Assembly: GCA_003243455.1 (NCBI GenBank)
Contig: QFQS01000005.1
Coordinates: 62,001 to 126,000 of the forward strand
Origin: Cereibacter sphaeroides
GTDB taxonomy: Bacteria; Pseudomonadota; Alphaproteobacteria; Rhodobacterales; Rhodobacteraceae
DNA length: 64,000 nucleotides
Direction: 5' to 3'
Made by a program: the position numbers and the translations under genes. Within the stretch, counting starts at the first letter, position 1. Each line of letters begins with the position of its first letter. Of the stretch, positions 36,514 to 45,580 are shown piece after piece. A model generated the notes under the pieces. It did not search any database. It worked only from the letters and a program-made list of their open reading frames with translations, and had not been told where the DNA came from.

Positions 36514-37224
36514 TTACTCGGCGGCAGGCTGTGACGCGTCGCGAAGCTGCGGACGCAGGATGTAAAAATCGGCCATGCGAGACAGGCTCGCATGCGGAAT
36601 GGCATCATCAGGTGGGGTCAGGTCAAGTCCCACAAGGTGACTGCCACCTGTAAAGCGCCAGACCTCCATTCCGGCCGCCAGTCCTGCGCGCACACCGTTC
36701 AGACTGTCCTCGATGACCAGACAGCGCGCAGGTTCTGCGCCCATGCGCGAGGCGACATGCAGGAAAAGGTCCGGTGCGGGTTTGCCTTGCGCCACCTCGC
36801 TCGCTGTAAAGCAGCGCCCGGAAAACAGGGGCATAAGCCCGGTCAGTTCCAGCGACCGGCGCAACCGCTCGGGGCTGGAGGACGTCGCGAGGCAATAGGG
36901 CCGCGCCAACTGGCCAATAACATCGGTAACGCCCGACATGAGCTTCAGGTCGCGCTCGAAAGCCGCCAGAAGCCGCGCACGGTAGTCCGCTTCGAACTGC
37001 GCCGGCAGCGCCACGCCCCAGCGGGTGCGTACCTCTTGCAGCACGACGGGATAGCTGCGCCCAAGGAAATGGCGGCTGACAAAACCCATGTCCATCTCCA
37101 CACCGTAACTTTTCAGTTCGGCAATCAGCATGCGGGCGCTGATGACCTCGCTGTCGATCAGCACGCCGTCGCAGTCAAAGATGACAAGGTCCGTCTCCAT
37201 AACGCGCCAGAATAGATGCGCCAT
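36514..37224 (-). CDS. HAD-superfamily phosphatase/phosphoglucomutase-like hydrolase
   Basis: 236 residues, HAD subclass IA. Motif I FDCDGVLIDSE near residues 14-24, motif II as ATSSSPERL, motif III/IV KPAPDLFLHVASRMG...LVIEDSLNGVRAGLAAGM. Probably a sugar-phosphate phosphatase or beta-phosphoglucomutase relative serving polyol catabolism. The start is uncertain: ATG 37224 sits very close to its GGAGGAG; ATG 37200 (METDLVIF) is the alternative. Confidence 0.82.
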   Translation of the reverse strand: MAHLFWRVMETDLVIFDCDGVLIDSEVISARMLIAELKSYGVEMDMGFVSRHFLGRSYPVVLQEVRTRWGVALPAQFEADYRARLLAAFERDLKLMSGVTDVIGQLARPYCLATSSSPERLRRSLELTGLMPLFSGRCFTASEVAQGKPAPDLFLHVASRMGAEPARCLVIEDSLNGVRAGLAAGMEVWRFTGGSHLVGLDLTPPDDAIPHASLSRMADFYILRPQLRDASQPAAE

Positions 37225-37382
37225 CTCCTCCGGTCTACGGGGCAGCAAGGAACCATTCGCGCAACAGGTCGTTCGGCTCGATCAGCCCAACGCGCAAAGC
37301 CACTACAGTTTGGCGGACAAATTTAGTAGGGGCATCTGAAAGGGGCCTCGGGGCGGCATGGCTCCCCAACAGAAAGCGCATC

Positions 37383-38045
37383 ATGGAAATCTTCACGGCC
37401 GATGGTTTTTCCGCTTTGCTTGTCGTCATCGGGATCGACCTTGTGCTGGCGGGCGACAATGCGATCGTGATCGGCCTTGCGGCAGCGGGTCTGCCCAAGG
37501 AACAGCGGGCAAGGGCGATCCTTGTTGGTATCATTGCTGCAACCGTGCTGCGCATCTTCTTTGCGGCCATCGCTACGCAACTTTTGCAGATCGTGGGGCT
37601 TTTGCTTGCCGGTGGTATTCTGCTGCTTTGGGTGTGCTGGAAGATGTGGCGCGAACTGCGGCAGGACCACGGTGACGCCCAACGGTCGGAAGAAGCGCTA
37701 AGCGGCCAGGATTTGAATTCGGATGGAGAGGTCGCGGGCGGCGCGCCCCGAAAGACCTTCGCACAGGCCGCTACGCAGATCGTCATCGCGGACGTCTCGA
37801 TGAGCCTGGACAACGTGCTGGCCGTCGCAGGAGCAGCGCGGGACCATCTGACGGTGCTGATCGTCGGACTTGTGCTGTCAATCGCGCTGATGGGCCTTGC
37901 GGCCAGCTTTGTTGCGCGTCTGCTGAACCGCTATCGCTGGATAGCCTATGCCGGTCTGGCGATCATCGTCTATGTGGCGCTGAAGATGATCTGGGAAGGC
38001 TTCCACGAGGTGGAGCCGCTGCTGCTAGGCGCGCTGGGCGGCTAA
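37383..38045 (+). CDS. TerC-family integral membrane protein, putative metal exporter
   Basis: 220 residues with seven hydrophobic segments. The two family motifs are present: IDLVLAGDNAIVIG near 18-31 and IADVSMSLDNVLAVAG near 130-145, each contributing acidic/Asn residues in the membrane, split by a hydrophilic loop (about 90-118). Related proteins move Mn or other metals or help load exported proteins; specificity unknown. Overlaps the convergent ProC-like gene by 4 bases at the stops. Confidence 0.85.
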   Translation: MEIFTADGFSALLVVIGIDLVLAGDNAIVIGLAAAGLPKEQRARAILVGIIAATVLRIFFAAIATQLLQIVGLLLAGGILLLWVCWKMWRELRQDHGDAQRSEEALSGQDLNSDGEVAGGAPRKTFAQAATQIVIADVSMSLDNVLAVAGAARDHLTVLIVGLVLSIALMGLAASFVARLLNRYRWIAYAGLAIIVYVALKMIWEGFHEVEPLLLGALGG

Positions 38046-38845
38046 TCCTTTTTCGGCGGTGCGAACGACTTGTTCATTCGCGCCGCCGTCTGTGTGGCCG
38101 CCTGCAGCGCCTTCACGACGGCTGCGGGGAAACCGGCCGCCTCTGCGGCATCGATACCTGCTGCGGTGACACCCTTGTAGTCGCGGTAGGCGGCGATAAT
38201 ATGATCAGCCTCGCCGATGCGGCCCTCAAGCAGCCGCGCGCCGCCACATACTGTGCCTTCGACCGCGCGGCGTGCGATTGGCTCGGCGACGTTTTGCGAC
38301 CTCATGAACTCCATCATCGCGAGCGCCATCAGAGCCGGATAAGCCGCGCCGGAACCGGGGACGGCGGTCATCACGTCAATATGCCGCTCAGCCGCAAGCT
38401 CATCCTCTGTGCCGATACAGGACAACAGGCCGCGAACAACCTGTTTGTCTGCCACCGAAACGTCAGGGGCGGCAAACCACGGCGTGTAGGACGCGCGTAT
38501 TTCCGAGGCGGCGTTCGGCATCGCGCGAACGATCCGTCCCCCGCCTACCGACAAGGCGTCGATCTCTACTCCGGCCATGAAAGAGACCACCAGCCTGCCG
38601 CGCGCGTCGAGTTGTAACGGCGACCAGTCGGCGGGGCGGACAGACAGGACGACGACATCGCTTTTCGCAACCAGGTCCGCGGCATCGGCAGCCCAGATCA
38701 CTTCGCTGCAGCCGTGATAGGGAAGTTGCGGACCGCTGCGGTTCAGAAGAACCAGATCGCCCGGCGCAACAAACCGCGTTTCAAGCACGAAGCGTCCCAG
38801 GGCAGAGCCCAGCCAGCCGGTTGCCCCGATGATGCCCAGCCGCAA
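38042..38845 (-). CDS. Pyrroline-5-carboxylate-reductase-like NAD(P) protein
   Basis: 267 residues: Rossmann start MRLGIIGATGWLGSAL (GxxGxxG) and a ProC-like dimer domain with MTAVPGSGAAYPALMALAMMEFM and the Gly-Thr-x-x-Gly-like TVCGGARLL. In true ProC the first glycine motif is GGGNMG, so the N-terminus is atypical. Lies at the tail of a sugar/cyclitol operon, 16 bases after iolG, so a reductase of another oxo/imino compound is as likely as proline synthesis. TTG start at 38845 with GGAGG 7 bases upstream. Confidence 0.75.
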   Translation of the reverse strand: MRLGIIGATGWLGSALGRFVLETRFVAPGDLVLLNRSGPQLPYHGCSEVIWAADAADLVAKSDVVVLSVRPADWSPLQLDARGRLVVSFMAGVEIDALSVGGGRIVRAMPNAASEIRASYTPWFAAPDVSVADKQVVRGLLSCIGTEDELAAERHIDVMTAVPGSGAAYPALMALAMMEFMRSQNVAEPIARRAVEGTVCGGARLLEGRIGEADHIIAAYRDYKGVTAAGIDAAEAAGFPAAVVKALQAATQTAARMNKSFAPPKKD

Positions 38846-38861
38846 ATCCCACCCTCCAGCT

Positions 38862-39863
38862 TCAGTGCAGGACTTCTGATACCTTCACAGCACGGCCTTC
38901 GGCCACCGATTTCAGCGCAGCCTCGGCCAGAGCAATGGCCATCAGCCCGTCGTGGCCGGTGGTCGGTGTCTCGGTCTTGTTGTTCACGGCGGCGATGAAG
39001 GCTGCGATCTCATTTGCGTAGGCGGCGGTGTAGCGCGACATGAAGAAGTTCAGCAGCGGCGCGGTGTGGAATCCTGTGCTGTCCGCGATCTGGATGCGGT
39101 TCTCGCCGTGGTTTTCGGCCGCCACCATGCCCTTGGAGCCCAGAACCTCGATCCGCTGGTCATAGCCGTAAGAGGCGCGGCGGGTGTTCGTGATGATCGC
39201 CTGCCTGCCGCTCGCGGTGCGCAGGACGACGTTCACGCTGTCATAGTCGCCCAGTTCGCCGACCTTCTTGTCCACCAGGATCGAGGCTGCGGCATAGATG
39301 GTTTCCACCTCTTCCCCCAGCAACCAACGCGCCATGTCGAAGTCGTGGATCGTCATGTCGCGGAAGATGCCGCCGGAACGGGTGATGTAGTCGTAGGGCG
39401 GAGGGCCTGGATCGCGGCTGGTGATCGTCACCATCTCCACATCACCAATGCGGCCCGAGTCGATGGTGGCCCTGACCGCCATGAAGTCGGGATCGAAGCG
39501 GCGGTTGAAACCGACCATCAGCGTGCCCTTGGCCGCTTTCACGGCGGCAATACACTCCTGCACGCGCTTCAGCGATAGATCGACAGGCTTTTCGCAGAAA
39601 ACCGCCTTGCCGGCCTTGGTGAAGCGCTCGATCAGGTCGGCATGGGTATCGGTGGGCGTGCAGATCACCACCGCATCGACGTCTTTCGACGCCAGTATCT
39701 GGTCAATGGTGCGTATGTCGCAGCCATAGGCATCGGCGACAGCCTGCGCGGCCGCAGCCACCGGATCGGCGATGGCCGTCAGGGTGGCGCCGGGAACCGA
39801 GGCGACCGCCGCCGCGTGGACCTTGCCGATACGCCCGGCACCGAGAATTGCAAACCTGATCAT
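38862..39863 (-). CDS. iolG: Inositol 2-dehydrogenase-like Gfo/Idh/MocA oxidoreductase
   Basis: 333 residues. NAD-dependent oxidation of myo-inositol to 2-keto-myo-inositol in the family. N-terminal ILGAGRIGKVHAAAV, CEKPVDLSL (Glu-Lys-Pro near 94-96), and the IolG-type catalytic stretch GIFRDMTIHDFDMARWL (Asp-x3-His) near 170-186. ATG 39863 with AAGGA. Embedded with a CUT2 sugar transporter, an iolI-like gene and an SDR, which supports a cyclitol role. Confidence 0.88.
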   Translation of the reverse strand: MIRFAILGAGRIGKVHAAAVASVPGATLTAIADPVAAAAQAVADAYGCDIRTIDQILASKDVDAVVICTPTDTHADLIERFTKAGKAVFCEKPVDLSLKRVQECIAAVKAAKGTLMVGFNRRFDPDFMAVRATIDSGRIGDVEMVTITSRDPGPPPYDYITRSGGIFRDMTIHDFDMARWLLGEEVETIYAAASILVDKKVGELGDYDSVNVVLRTASGRQAIITNTRRASYGYDQRIEVLGSKGMVAAENHGENRIQIADSTGFHTAPLLNFFMSRYTAAYANEIAAFIAAVNNKTETPTTGHDGLMAIALAEAALKSVAEGRAVKVSEVLH

Positions 39864-39874
39864 GGGAGTTCCTT

Positions 39875-40639
39875 TTATTCCGGGTAGGCGCCGGAGACGT
39901 TCTGGTCAAAATCAACGATCGAGCCGGTCATGACACCTGACCGCGGCCCAAGCATGTAGGTGGCGAGTTCGGCAACGTGGTCAGGTTTAACCAGCATGCC
40001 GAAGGGCTGCCTGGCTTCGGCAGCCTCAAGCCAGCCATCGGTCGCGCCATGGTAGCGGCGCTGGATCTGATCCTCACCCGGAGTGTCCATCCAGCCGCAG
40101 TTGATGCCGTTCACCCGTATCTTGTCATGGCGGAGTGCGTTGGCCGCGTTCTTGGTGATGTTCATCAGCGCGGCCTTGGATGCCGAATAGGGCGCCAAAA
40201 AGCTTTGCCCGCAATGCACGACCATCGACAGGATGTTCACGATACTGGCCGGATGACCGGCTTTGCGCGCCAGCTGCGCGGTGCGCTGGATGGCAAAGAA
40301 CGGCCCCTTGGCATTGGCGGCCATCATCGTGTCGAAACCTTCGGGCGTCGTGTCGAGGATCGAGCCGCGGTCGGTGGAGGCCCCGGCGATGCACAGCGCA
40401 TCCACACGGCCCATGAGTGCCACGGCTTGTTCAACGCAGGCAACAACCGAGGTGTGATCTCCAAGGTCGACAGGCACGAAGTTCGCGTTCAACTTATCTG
40501 CCGCCTGCTTTCCCTTAACGGGATCGCGTGAGGCCACCACAAGCTGGGAGCAGCCTTCGCTGCGCAGCTTCTCAGCAATGGCCAGACCGAGCCCCTGCGT
40601 GCCACCGATGACCAGCGCGTGCGTGTCTTTGTGGGACAT
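39875..40639 (-). CDS. Short-chain dehydrogenase/reductase of the cyclitol operon
   Basis: 254 residues, classical SDR: nucleotide motif as GGTQGLG (a TGxxxGxG variant), CIAGAS in place of NNAG, and catalytic YSASK near 155-159. Substrate unknown; context suggests a polyol or cyclitol intermediate. I chose ATG 40639, with GGGGC 7 bases upstream; a GTG at 40645 overlaps the ATPase stop. Confidence 0.85.
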   Translation of the reverse strand: MSHKDTHALVIGGTQGLGLAIAEKLRSEGCSQLVVASRDPVKGKQAADKLNANFVPVDLGDHTSVVACVEQAVALMGRVDALCIAGASTDRGSILDTTPEGFDTMMAANAKGPFFAIQRTAQLARKAGHPASIVNILSMVVHCGQSFLAPYSASKAALMNITKNAANALRHDKIRVNGINCGWMDTPGEDQIQRRYHGATDGWLEAAEARQPFGMLVKPDHVAELATYMLGPRSGVMTGSIVDFDQNVSGAYPE

Positions 40640-40641
40640 CG

Positions 40642-41409
40642 TCACGCCCCTTCATACTGGGCGCCCGTCTTGGCGCCGGTGATATAAGTGACGACGTCAT
40701 TTCCGTCCGTATCCTCTTTCCGAAGGTTCGCCACGATACGCCCCCGGCGGAACACGACAATGCGATCCACCAGATCGAACACCTGGCGCATGTTGTGGCT
40801 GATCAGGATCAGCGGCTCTCCCGCAGCCTTCAGTGTGCGGATGATGTTTTCCACCTGCGCCGTTTCCTGAACGCCAAGCGCTGCCGTCGGCTCATCCATG
40901 ATGACGAGTTTCGACGCAAACGCTGCCGTGCGGGCAATGGCCACGCATTGCCGCTGGCCGCCGGACATGTTGCGGATCGTGTTGGACAGGTTGGGTATCT
41001 TTACCGCCGTTTTTTCCAGCGCGGCGACGGTGGCAGAGCGCATCTCGCGCCGGTCCAGGATCGAGAACGGGCCGAGGTTGAACTTGATCTTCTCGCGCCC
41101 AAGGAAAAGGTTCGAGGGCACGTCAAGGTCATCCGCTAGGGCGAGGTTCTGGAATACCGCCTCGATACCAGCCTCACGCGCGTCGATGGGGCCTGTAAAC
41201 TCGACCGGGTTGCCCTGGAAGATGATCTGGCCGCGTGTCGGCTGCTCGACCCCTGTTATCTGCCGGACGAAGGTGGATTTCCCGGCCCCGTTATCCCCCA
41301 TGATCGCCACATGCTCGCCTGCGCGCAGCTCGAAATGGGCATCCGACAAGGCATGAACACCACCATAGTGTTTTGTCAGCCCAACGGTCTGAAGAACGAT
41401 GTCGGACAT
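40642..41409 (-). CDS. CUT2 sugar/inositol ABC transporter, ATP-binding subunit
   Basis: 255-residue single ABC domain. Walker A GDNGAGKST near 37-45, signature MSGGQRQCVAIART near 148, Walker B LVIMDEPTAALG; very similar in layout to frcA upstream. I chose ATG at 41409, immediately after the permease stop, with GGGGG upstream. Confidence 0.88.
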   Translation of the reverse strand: MSDIVLQTVGLTKHYGGVHALSDAHFELRAGEHVAIMGDNGAGKSTFVRQITGVEQPTRGQIIFQGNPVEFTGPIDAREAGIEAVFQNLALADDLDVPSNLFLGREKIKFNLGPFSILDRREMRSATVAALEKTAVKIPNLSNTIRNMSGGQRQCVAIARTAAFASKLVIMDEPTAALGVQETAQVENIIRTLKAAGEPLILISHNMRQVFDLVDRIVVFRRGRIVANLRKEDTDGNDVVTYITGAKTGAQYEGA

Positions 41410-41411
41410 GG

Positions 41412-42482
41412 TTACCCCCTGCTCCGGCTGCGCTGCCGCCACTGGTCCAGAACCACGGCACCGACGATGATCACCCCTTTGACCATCTCCTGGTAATAAG
41501 CGTCGAGCTTCAGGAAGGTGAAGCCCGAGATGATCACGCCGAAGATCAGCGAACCAAGCACCGTCCCGATGATGGATCCGCGGCCGCCCTGCAGACTGAC
41601 GCCCCCGATGACGGCCATGGCGATGGCGTCGAGTTCATACATCACGCCCATACCGGCCTGCGCCGTCAGGTTCTTGGACGACAGGACGATGGCCGCAAGC
41701 GCCGCCAGAATGCCGGCAATGGTATAGACCAGCACCTTGTGCCCGGTGACGTTGATGCCCGACATCCGCGAGGCCTGCTCGTTCGAGCCGATGGCATAGC
41801 AGTGCTTGCCATACTTCGTGTAGGTCATGATGCAGTGGAACAATATCGCCAGCAGCACAAAGATGACGACCGGCATCATCCCCTTTCCGATTGCCGCATA
41901 GCTTTCGGTCGGGAACGAAATCGGGTTGCCCTTGGACCACCATTTGGCAAGGCCGCGCGCCGTCACCATCATGCCGAGCGTCGCGATGAAGGGCGGGATA
42001 CGGGTGTAGGCTATGAGCGAGCCGTTCACCAAACCCGCGACAAGCCCACAGCAAAGACCGACCACGACTGGCACGATGACCGGCAAGTCCATCAGTTCCG
42101 GCCCGAATATCGCCTTGGGGTTGGGGTTGCCGTTGACCACCGACACCTGGGCAAAGCTCATCGCAATCATGGCCGTGGCGCCCACGACAGAGCCGGAGGA
42201 AAGGTCGATCCCGCCCGTGATGATTACCTGGGTCACGCCGATCGCGATGATGCCAACGATCGAAACCTGAAGAATGATGATCTGCAGCCGCTGTTCGTTG
42301 AACAGGGTGTCTATGTTGTCGCGCGTGTTGAACAGAAAGCTGTCGCCGATGAGGATGCGGCCCAGCAGTTCAAACACCACAATGATCAGGACAAGTGCCG
42401 CAAGCACATTCAATTCCGGCGGCCGCGACCGTCTGGCGGGATCGTAGGTTAGCCCCCCGATGCCATGCGTCTGATTTGCCAT
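41412..42482 (-). CDS. CUT2 sugar/inositol ABC transporter, permease
   Basis: 356 residues, RbsC/IatP family, about ten hydrophobic segments from residue 24 on. Landmarks TQVIITGGIDLSSGSVVG, YTRIPPFIATLGMM, YAIGSNEQASRMSGI and GGVSLQGGRGSIIGT. With the binding protein and ATPase it forms an importer; linkage to iolG/iolI-type genes makes inositol or a derivative the likely cargo. Confidence 0.88.
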   Translation of the reverse strand: MANQTHGIGGLTYDPARRSRPPELNVLAALVLIIVVFELLGRILIGDSFLFNTRDNIDTLFNEQRLQIIILQVSIVGIIAIGVTQVIITGGIDLSSGSVVGATAMIAMSFAQVSVVNGNPNPKAIFGPELMDLPVIVPVVVGLCCGLVAGLVNGSLIAYTRIPPFIATLGMMVTARGLAKWWSKGNPISFPTESYAAIGKGMMPVVIFVLLAILFHCIMTYTKYGKHCYAIGSNEQASRMSGINVTGHKVLVYTIAGILAALAAIVLSSKNLTAQAGMGVMYELDAIAMAVIGGVSLQGGRGSIIGTVLGSLIFGVIISGFTFLKLDAYYQEMVKGVIIVGAVVLDQWRQRSRSRG

Positions 42483-42536
42483 GTGCTCCCCTTGCCTGGC
42501 CTTGGGTCATGCGACTGGAGCGCCGACCTGGAAAAC

Positions 42537-42559
42537 GGGGCGGCAGATACTGCCGCCCC
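42537..42559 (-). other. GC-rich hairpin between binding-protein and permease genes
   Basis: Perfect 10-bp stem GGGGCGGCAG/CTGCCGCCCC with a 3-base loop, 20 bases after the binding-protein stop. Another instance of the recurrent post-binding-protein hairpin. Confidence 0.7.
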
Positions 42560-42579
42560 CTCTTTGGGTTGGGTTGTGA

Positions 42580-43521
42580 TCAGTTCTTCTTCAGGTAGTC
42601 GCCGATATTGGCGGGGGTGACGAGTTGGAAGGGAACGTAGACCTTCTTCTCGACCTTCTCGCCTTTCGACAGCTTGATGGCCGCATCCAGGGCGCCCGCA
42701 CCCTGCCCTGCCGCATCCTGGAACACCGTCACGTCCAGATCGCCCGCCTGCATCGCAGCAAGGGCGTCCTGCGTCGCATCGACACCGGCAACGACGACCG
42801 TATCCATGCCGATATTCGCGGCCTTCATCGCCTGGATAGCGCCGATAGCCATTTCGTCGTTGTTCGAGATCACACCGTCAAAGGCGGTGCCGGTGGACAG
42901 CCAGTTCGTCATCAGCGACTGCGCTTGGTCGCGCGACCAGTTGGCGGTCTGCTGGTCGATGATGTTCAGCGTCACGCCGCATTTGCCCGACGCCATGACA
43001 TCGTGAATGTCCTGGGTCCGCTGCACGGCCGCCTGGTTAGATAGCTCGCCCTGCATGACATAGATGTTGGCCTCGGTCTTGCCTGCTTCCTTGAACAGGC
43101 GGCAGACCTCCATCGTCTCCAGTGTGCCGGAATCCACTTCGTTCGACGCAACGAATGCCTGCGTATCCGGCAGGGTATCGACGTTCACCGGTTCGCGGTT
43201 GACGTAGACGAGCGGCACGCCCGCGGCGGCAGCCGCATCCGACATCGCTTGCGTGGCCGAGGTGTCGACCGGGTTCACGATGATCGCCGACACGCCCGAA
43301 GCGATGAAGTTGTTGATCTGGTCAAGCTGCTTCGCCACGTCGTTCTGCGCATCCTCGATCTGCAGATTGGCACCCAGTTCCTTGCCCTTTGCATCCATGC
43401 CGTTGCGCAGAACGGTCAGAAAGTTGTCGTCGAAAAGCGCCATGGAAACGCCGATATCCTGGGCCATGGCCGTTGTTGCGAAAAGCGACGCCAGACCGGC
43501 GGCGATAAAGGTCTTCTTCAT
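42580..43521 (-). CDS. CUT2 sugar/inositol periplasmic binding protein
   Basis: 313 residues: signal peptide MKKTFIAAGLASLFATTAMA, then a ribose/inositol-binding type I fold (GVSMALFDDNFLTVLRNGMDAKG; IIVNPVDTSATQ; VNREPV; ISNNDEMAIGAIQAMKAANIG; VAGVDATQDALAAMQAGDLDVTVFQDA). The pattern resembles IbpA/IatA-type inositol binders. A long A/C-rich leader with AGGAAG precedes the ATG. Confidence 0.9.
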   Translation of the reverse strand: MKKTFIAAGLASLFATTAMAQDIGVSMALFDDNFLTVLRNGMDAKGKELGANLQIEDAQNDVAKQLDQINNFIASGVSAIIVNPVDTSATQAMSDAAAAAGVPLVYVNREPVNVDTLPDTQAFVASNEVDSGTLETMEVCRLFKEAGKTEANIYVMQGELSNQAAVQRTQDIHDVMASGKCGVTLNIIDQQTANWSRDQAQSLMTNWLSTGTAFDGVISNNDEMAIGAIQAMKAANIGMDTVVVAGVDATQDALAAMQAGDLDVTVFQDAAGQGAGALDAAIKLSKGEKVEKKVYVPFQLVTPANIGDYLKKN

Positions 43522-43601
43522 GTCTTCCTCCCAAAGCGGATGTCCGGCGCATCCTTTTTTCGACCGGAGGGGCGTCTCCCTCGCCCCGGTTTCATCGCCC
43601 G

Positions 43602-44420
43602 TCAGGCGGCTTTTGACGCCAGACCGTTGCGAATGAAGTCGATGGACGCGCCGATGTCCCGACGCGGATCGGCGCTGGCATGAACATCAGGCGAGAAAGC
43701 CTCAAAGGATACCGGGCCGTCCCAACCTTTGGCGGTGAGGGCTGCGATCTGGTCCACATTGCCCAGGCGATCACGGGCATCGACCAGCACGCGATGCGCG
43801 TCACGCATCTCGTCCAACGCCAGCAGCGGATCCGTGACGCCAGAGACATGAACGATGCCGGTATGTTCGGGGAAAAATGGGCCACCATTCGCCAGCGTAT
43901 GGTGGAACGTGTCATGGACCAGCCTGAAGCGTCCCTTGGCGTTCAAAGCCTCGATGACTTCAACGGCTTCCGACTTATAGCGCAGCGCGCAAATCTCGAA
44001 CCCCAGTGGCTCAACCATGCCGATCAGGTCGCGATCCTCGAGCATCGGCTTCAGCGCTTTCAGCGCGACGCGAAGCGCCGCCTGGCGTTCACCATTCACC
44101 ATGCCCAGATTGTCGTTGCGCGGGATCAGGCTGACGGCCTCGGCCCCTGCGGCACTAGCGACTTTCATCAGCGCCAGCGCCTCGGCCGCCTTGTCGTCCG
44201 ACCAATCGTTAAAGCGTTTTACCTCTGCGACAGCGAGCAGACGCAGCCCCCTGGATCTGGCAAGCTCACCGGCAGCGGCAGGGTCCATACCGTCGAAAAG
44301 CGGCTGCGGCAGGTCATTGCGAACCTCGACCCCCACGCAGCCAAGAGCGGCGGCAACATCGACCAGATCCGCATAGCTCATCCGAGCCACGGTCATGTGG
44401 TTCAGCGCAAAATGCGTCAT
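43602..44420 (-). CDS. IolI-type inosose isomerase / sugar phosphate isomerase-epimerase
   Basis: 272 residues, AP-endonuclease-2-like TIM barrel. Typical metal residues appear in IGMVEPLGF (Glu near 141), RLVHDTFHHTL (Asp, His near 175) and FEAFSPDV (Glu near 240). In inositol catabolism IolI isomerises 2-keto-myo-inositol; the short N-terminus MTHFALNHMTVARMSYADL fits. I chose ATG 44420 with GGGAGG upstream; the frame to 44501 runs into the operator. First gene of the leftward operon. Confidence 0.8.
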   Translation of the reverse strand: MTHFALNHMTVARMSYADLVDVAAALGCVGVEVRNDLPQPLFDGMDPAAAGELARSRGLRLLAVAEVKRFNDWSDDKAAEALALMKVASAAGAEAVSLIPRNDNLGMVNGERQAALRVALKALKPMLEDRDLIGMVEPLGFEICALRYKSEAVEVIEALNAKGRFRLVHDTFHHTLANGGPFFPEHTGIVHVSGVTDPLLALDEMRDAHRVLVDARDRLGNVDQIAALTAKGWDGPVSFEAFSPDVHASADPRRDIGASIDFIRNGLASKAA

Positions 44421-44492
44421 CCCTGTTGTCCTCCCGCTTGCGACGGAACGATGTCCAGCGGCGGTGGCTTCGTCAATCATCCGACGGGCGGT

Positions 44493-44512
44493 TTTCGTCA
44501 TTCATGACGAAA
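44493..44512. promoter_or_regulatory. Candidate operator upstream of the iolI-like gene
   Basis: TTTCGTCA-TTCA-TGACGAAA, a perfect 8-bp inverted repeat with a 4-base spacer, 73 bases before the leftward operon. The half-site TGACGAAA recurs at 45581-45588 on the other side of the LacI gene, and TTCGTCA recurs at 44537-44543 over its stop codon. Likely the site of the adjacent LacI-type regulator. Confidence 0.6.
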
Positions 44513-44540
44513 TGCACCCGTTGGCATGATGCATTATTCG

Positions 44541-45572
44541 TCAGACGGATTCGGGAAGATACAGGTCGGGTTGCAGGAAATGCTGGCCTTGCACTTGCGT
44601 GATACCGTTTCGAACCGCCTCGGCTGAAAGCGTTACCAGATCGTCGCAAAGTCGCGTCAGCGGTGTTGCAATCACCATGCTCACGTATCTGGCCACCAGC
44701 GCCGATCTGCTTTCGGGGGTCAGTTCGTTGACAACAAAAGAAACGTCTCCGGGTGCACGAACCTCTTCCAGCGCCGCGATTGCGCCTTCCATCCCGCCGC
44801 CCGCACAGTAGATGCCGCGCAGGTCGGGATTGCGGCCAAGAAGGTCCAGCGTGGCCTCATAGGTCAGTTGCCGCGTCTCGAGGTTCACAAGCGTATCCAG
44901 AATGGTGAACTGCGGAGCATACTCCCGGAAGTAGCTGCGCAGCCCGGTTTCGCGCAACTCATGGCCGTGCCAGCGATAGCCGCCGACGAAAACCGCGATC
45001 TTGCCAGGACGATGTGTGGTCTGTGCGATCAGATGTGCGGCGATGCGGCCGATCTTCATGTTGTTCATGCCGAGGTAGTTTTGCCGAACGCCTTGGGCAA
45101 AATCGTTCAGCAGTGCAAAACAGGGGATGCCCCTTGCATTCATCCGCACTACCGCATCCGTGACCTCGGGATGCGTGACCGCCGTAGCCGCGATGGCATC
45201 CACCCGATCGGCCATTGCCTCGATACGCGATGCAAAATCTGAAGGTGCCTGAGAGGTGGCAAAGTCGACAATGACCGAAGCGCGCACCCCTATTGCCTGG
45301 TTGACCGCGCGTTCGAGTTCCCGCTTGAAGGTCTGGTAAAATGCCTGCCTTTCCTTGTGCAATACCACGCCCAACCGCAACCGGGGCATTTCGCTTTGCA
45401 CCCTTTGCCCGATCAGCGGCGCGGCGTGATATCCGACCAGCCGGGCTGCTTCGTATACCCGCTGCGCCGTATCCTCGCGCACACGCTCCCGCGCGTTCAG
45501 CACGCGATCGACGGTCGCTGACGACACGCCAGCTTCGCGCGCCACATCGTGTATTGTCGGACGCCGGGACAT
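44541..45572 (-). CDS. LacI-family transcriptional regulator
   Basis: 343 residues. N-terminal LacI helix-turn-helix and hinge (TIHDVAREAGVSSATVDRVLNARERVREDT, about 6-35), then a periplasmic-binding-like sugar sensor. ATVDRVLN and the LVGYHAAPLIGQR region are typical of LacI members controlling inositol/cyclitol or ribose genes. Sits between the two divergent catabolic operons with matching half-sites on both sides, so it probably controls both. Confidence 0.92.
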   Translation of the reverse strand: MSRRPTIHDVAREAGVSSATVDRVLNARERVREDTAQRVYEAARLVGYHAAPLIGQRVQSEMPRLRLGVVLHKERQAFYQTFKRELERAVNQAIGVRASVIVDFATSQAPSDFASRIEAMADRVDAIAATAVTHPEVTDAVVRMNARGIPCFALLNDFAQGVRQNYLGMNNMKIGRIAAHLIAQTTHRPGKIAVFVGGYRWHGHELRETGLRSYFREYAPQFTILDTLVNLETRQLTYEATLDLLGRNPDLRGIYCAGGGMEGAIAALEEVRAPGDVSFVVNELTPESRSALVARYVSMVIATPLTRLCDDLVTLSAEAVRNGITQVQGQHFLQPDLYLPESV

Positions 45573-45580
45573 TGTCCACC

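Noticed and set aside
37225..37382. Possible yybP-ykoY manganese riboswitch before the TerC-family gene
   Set aside because: GC-rich stems exist, but I could not match the conserved loops of that class.
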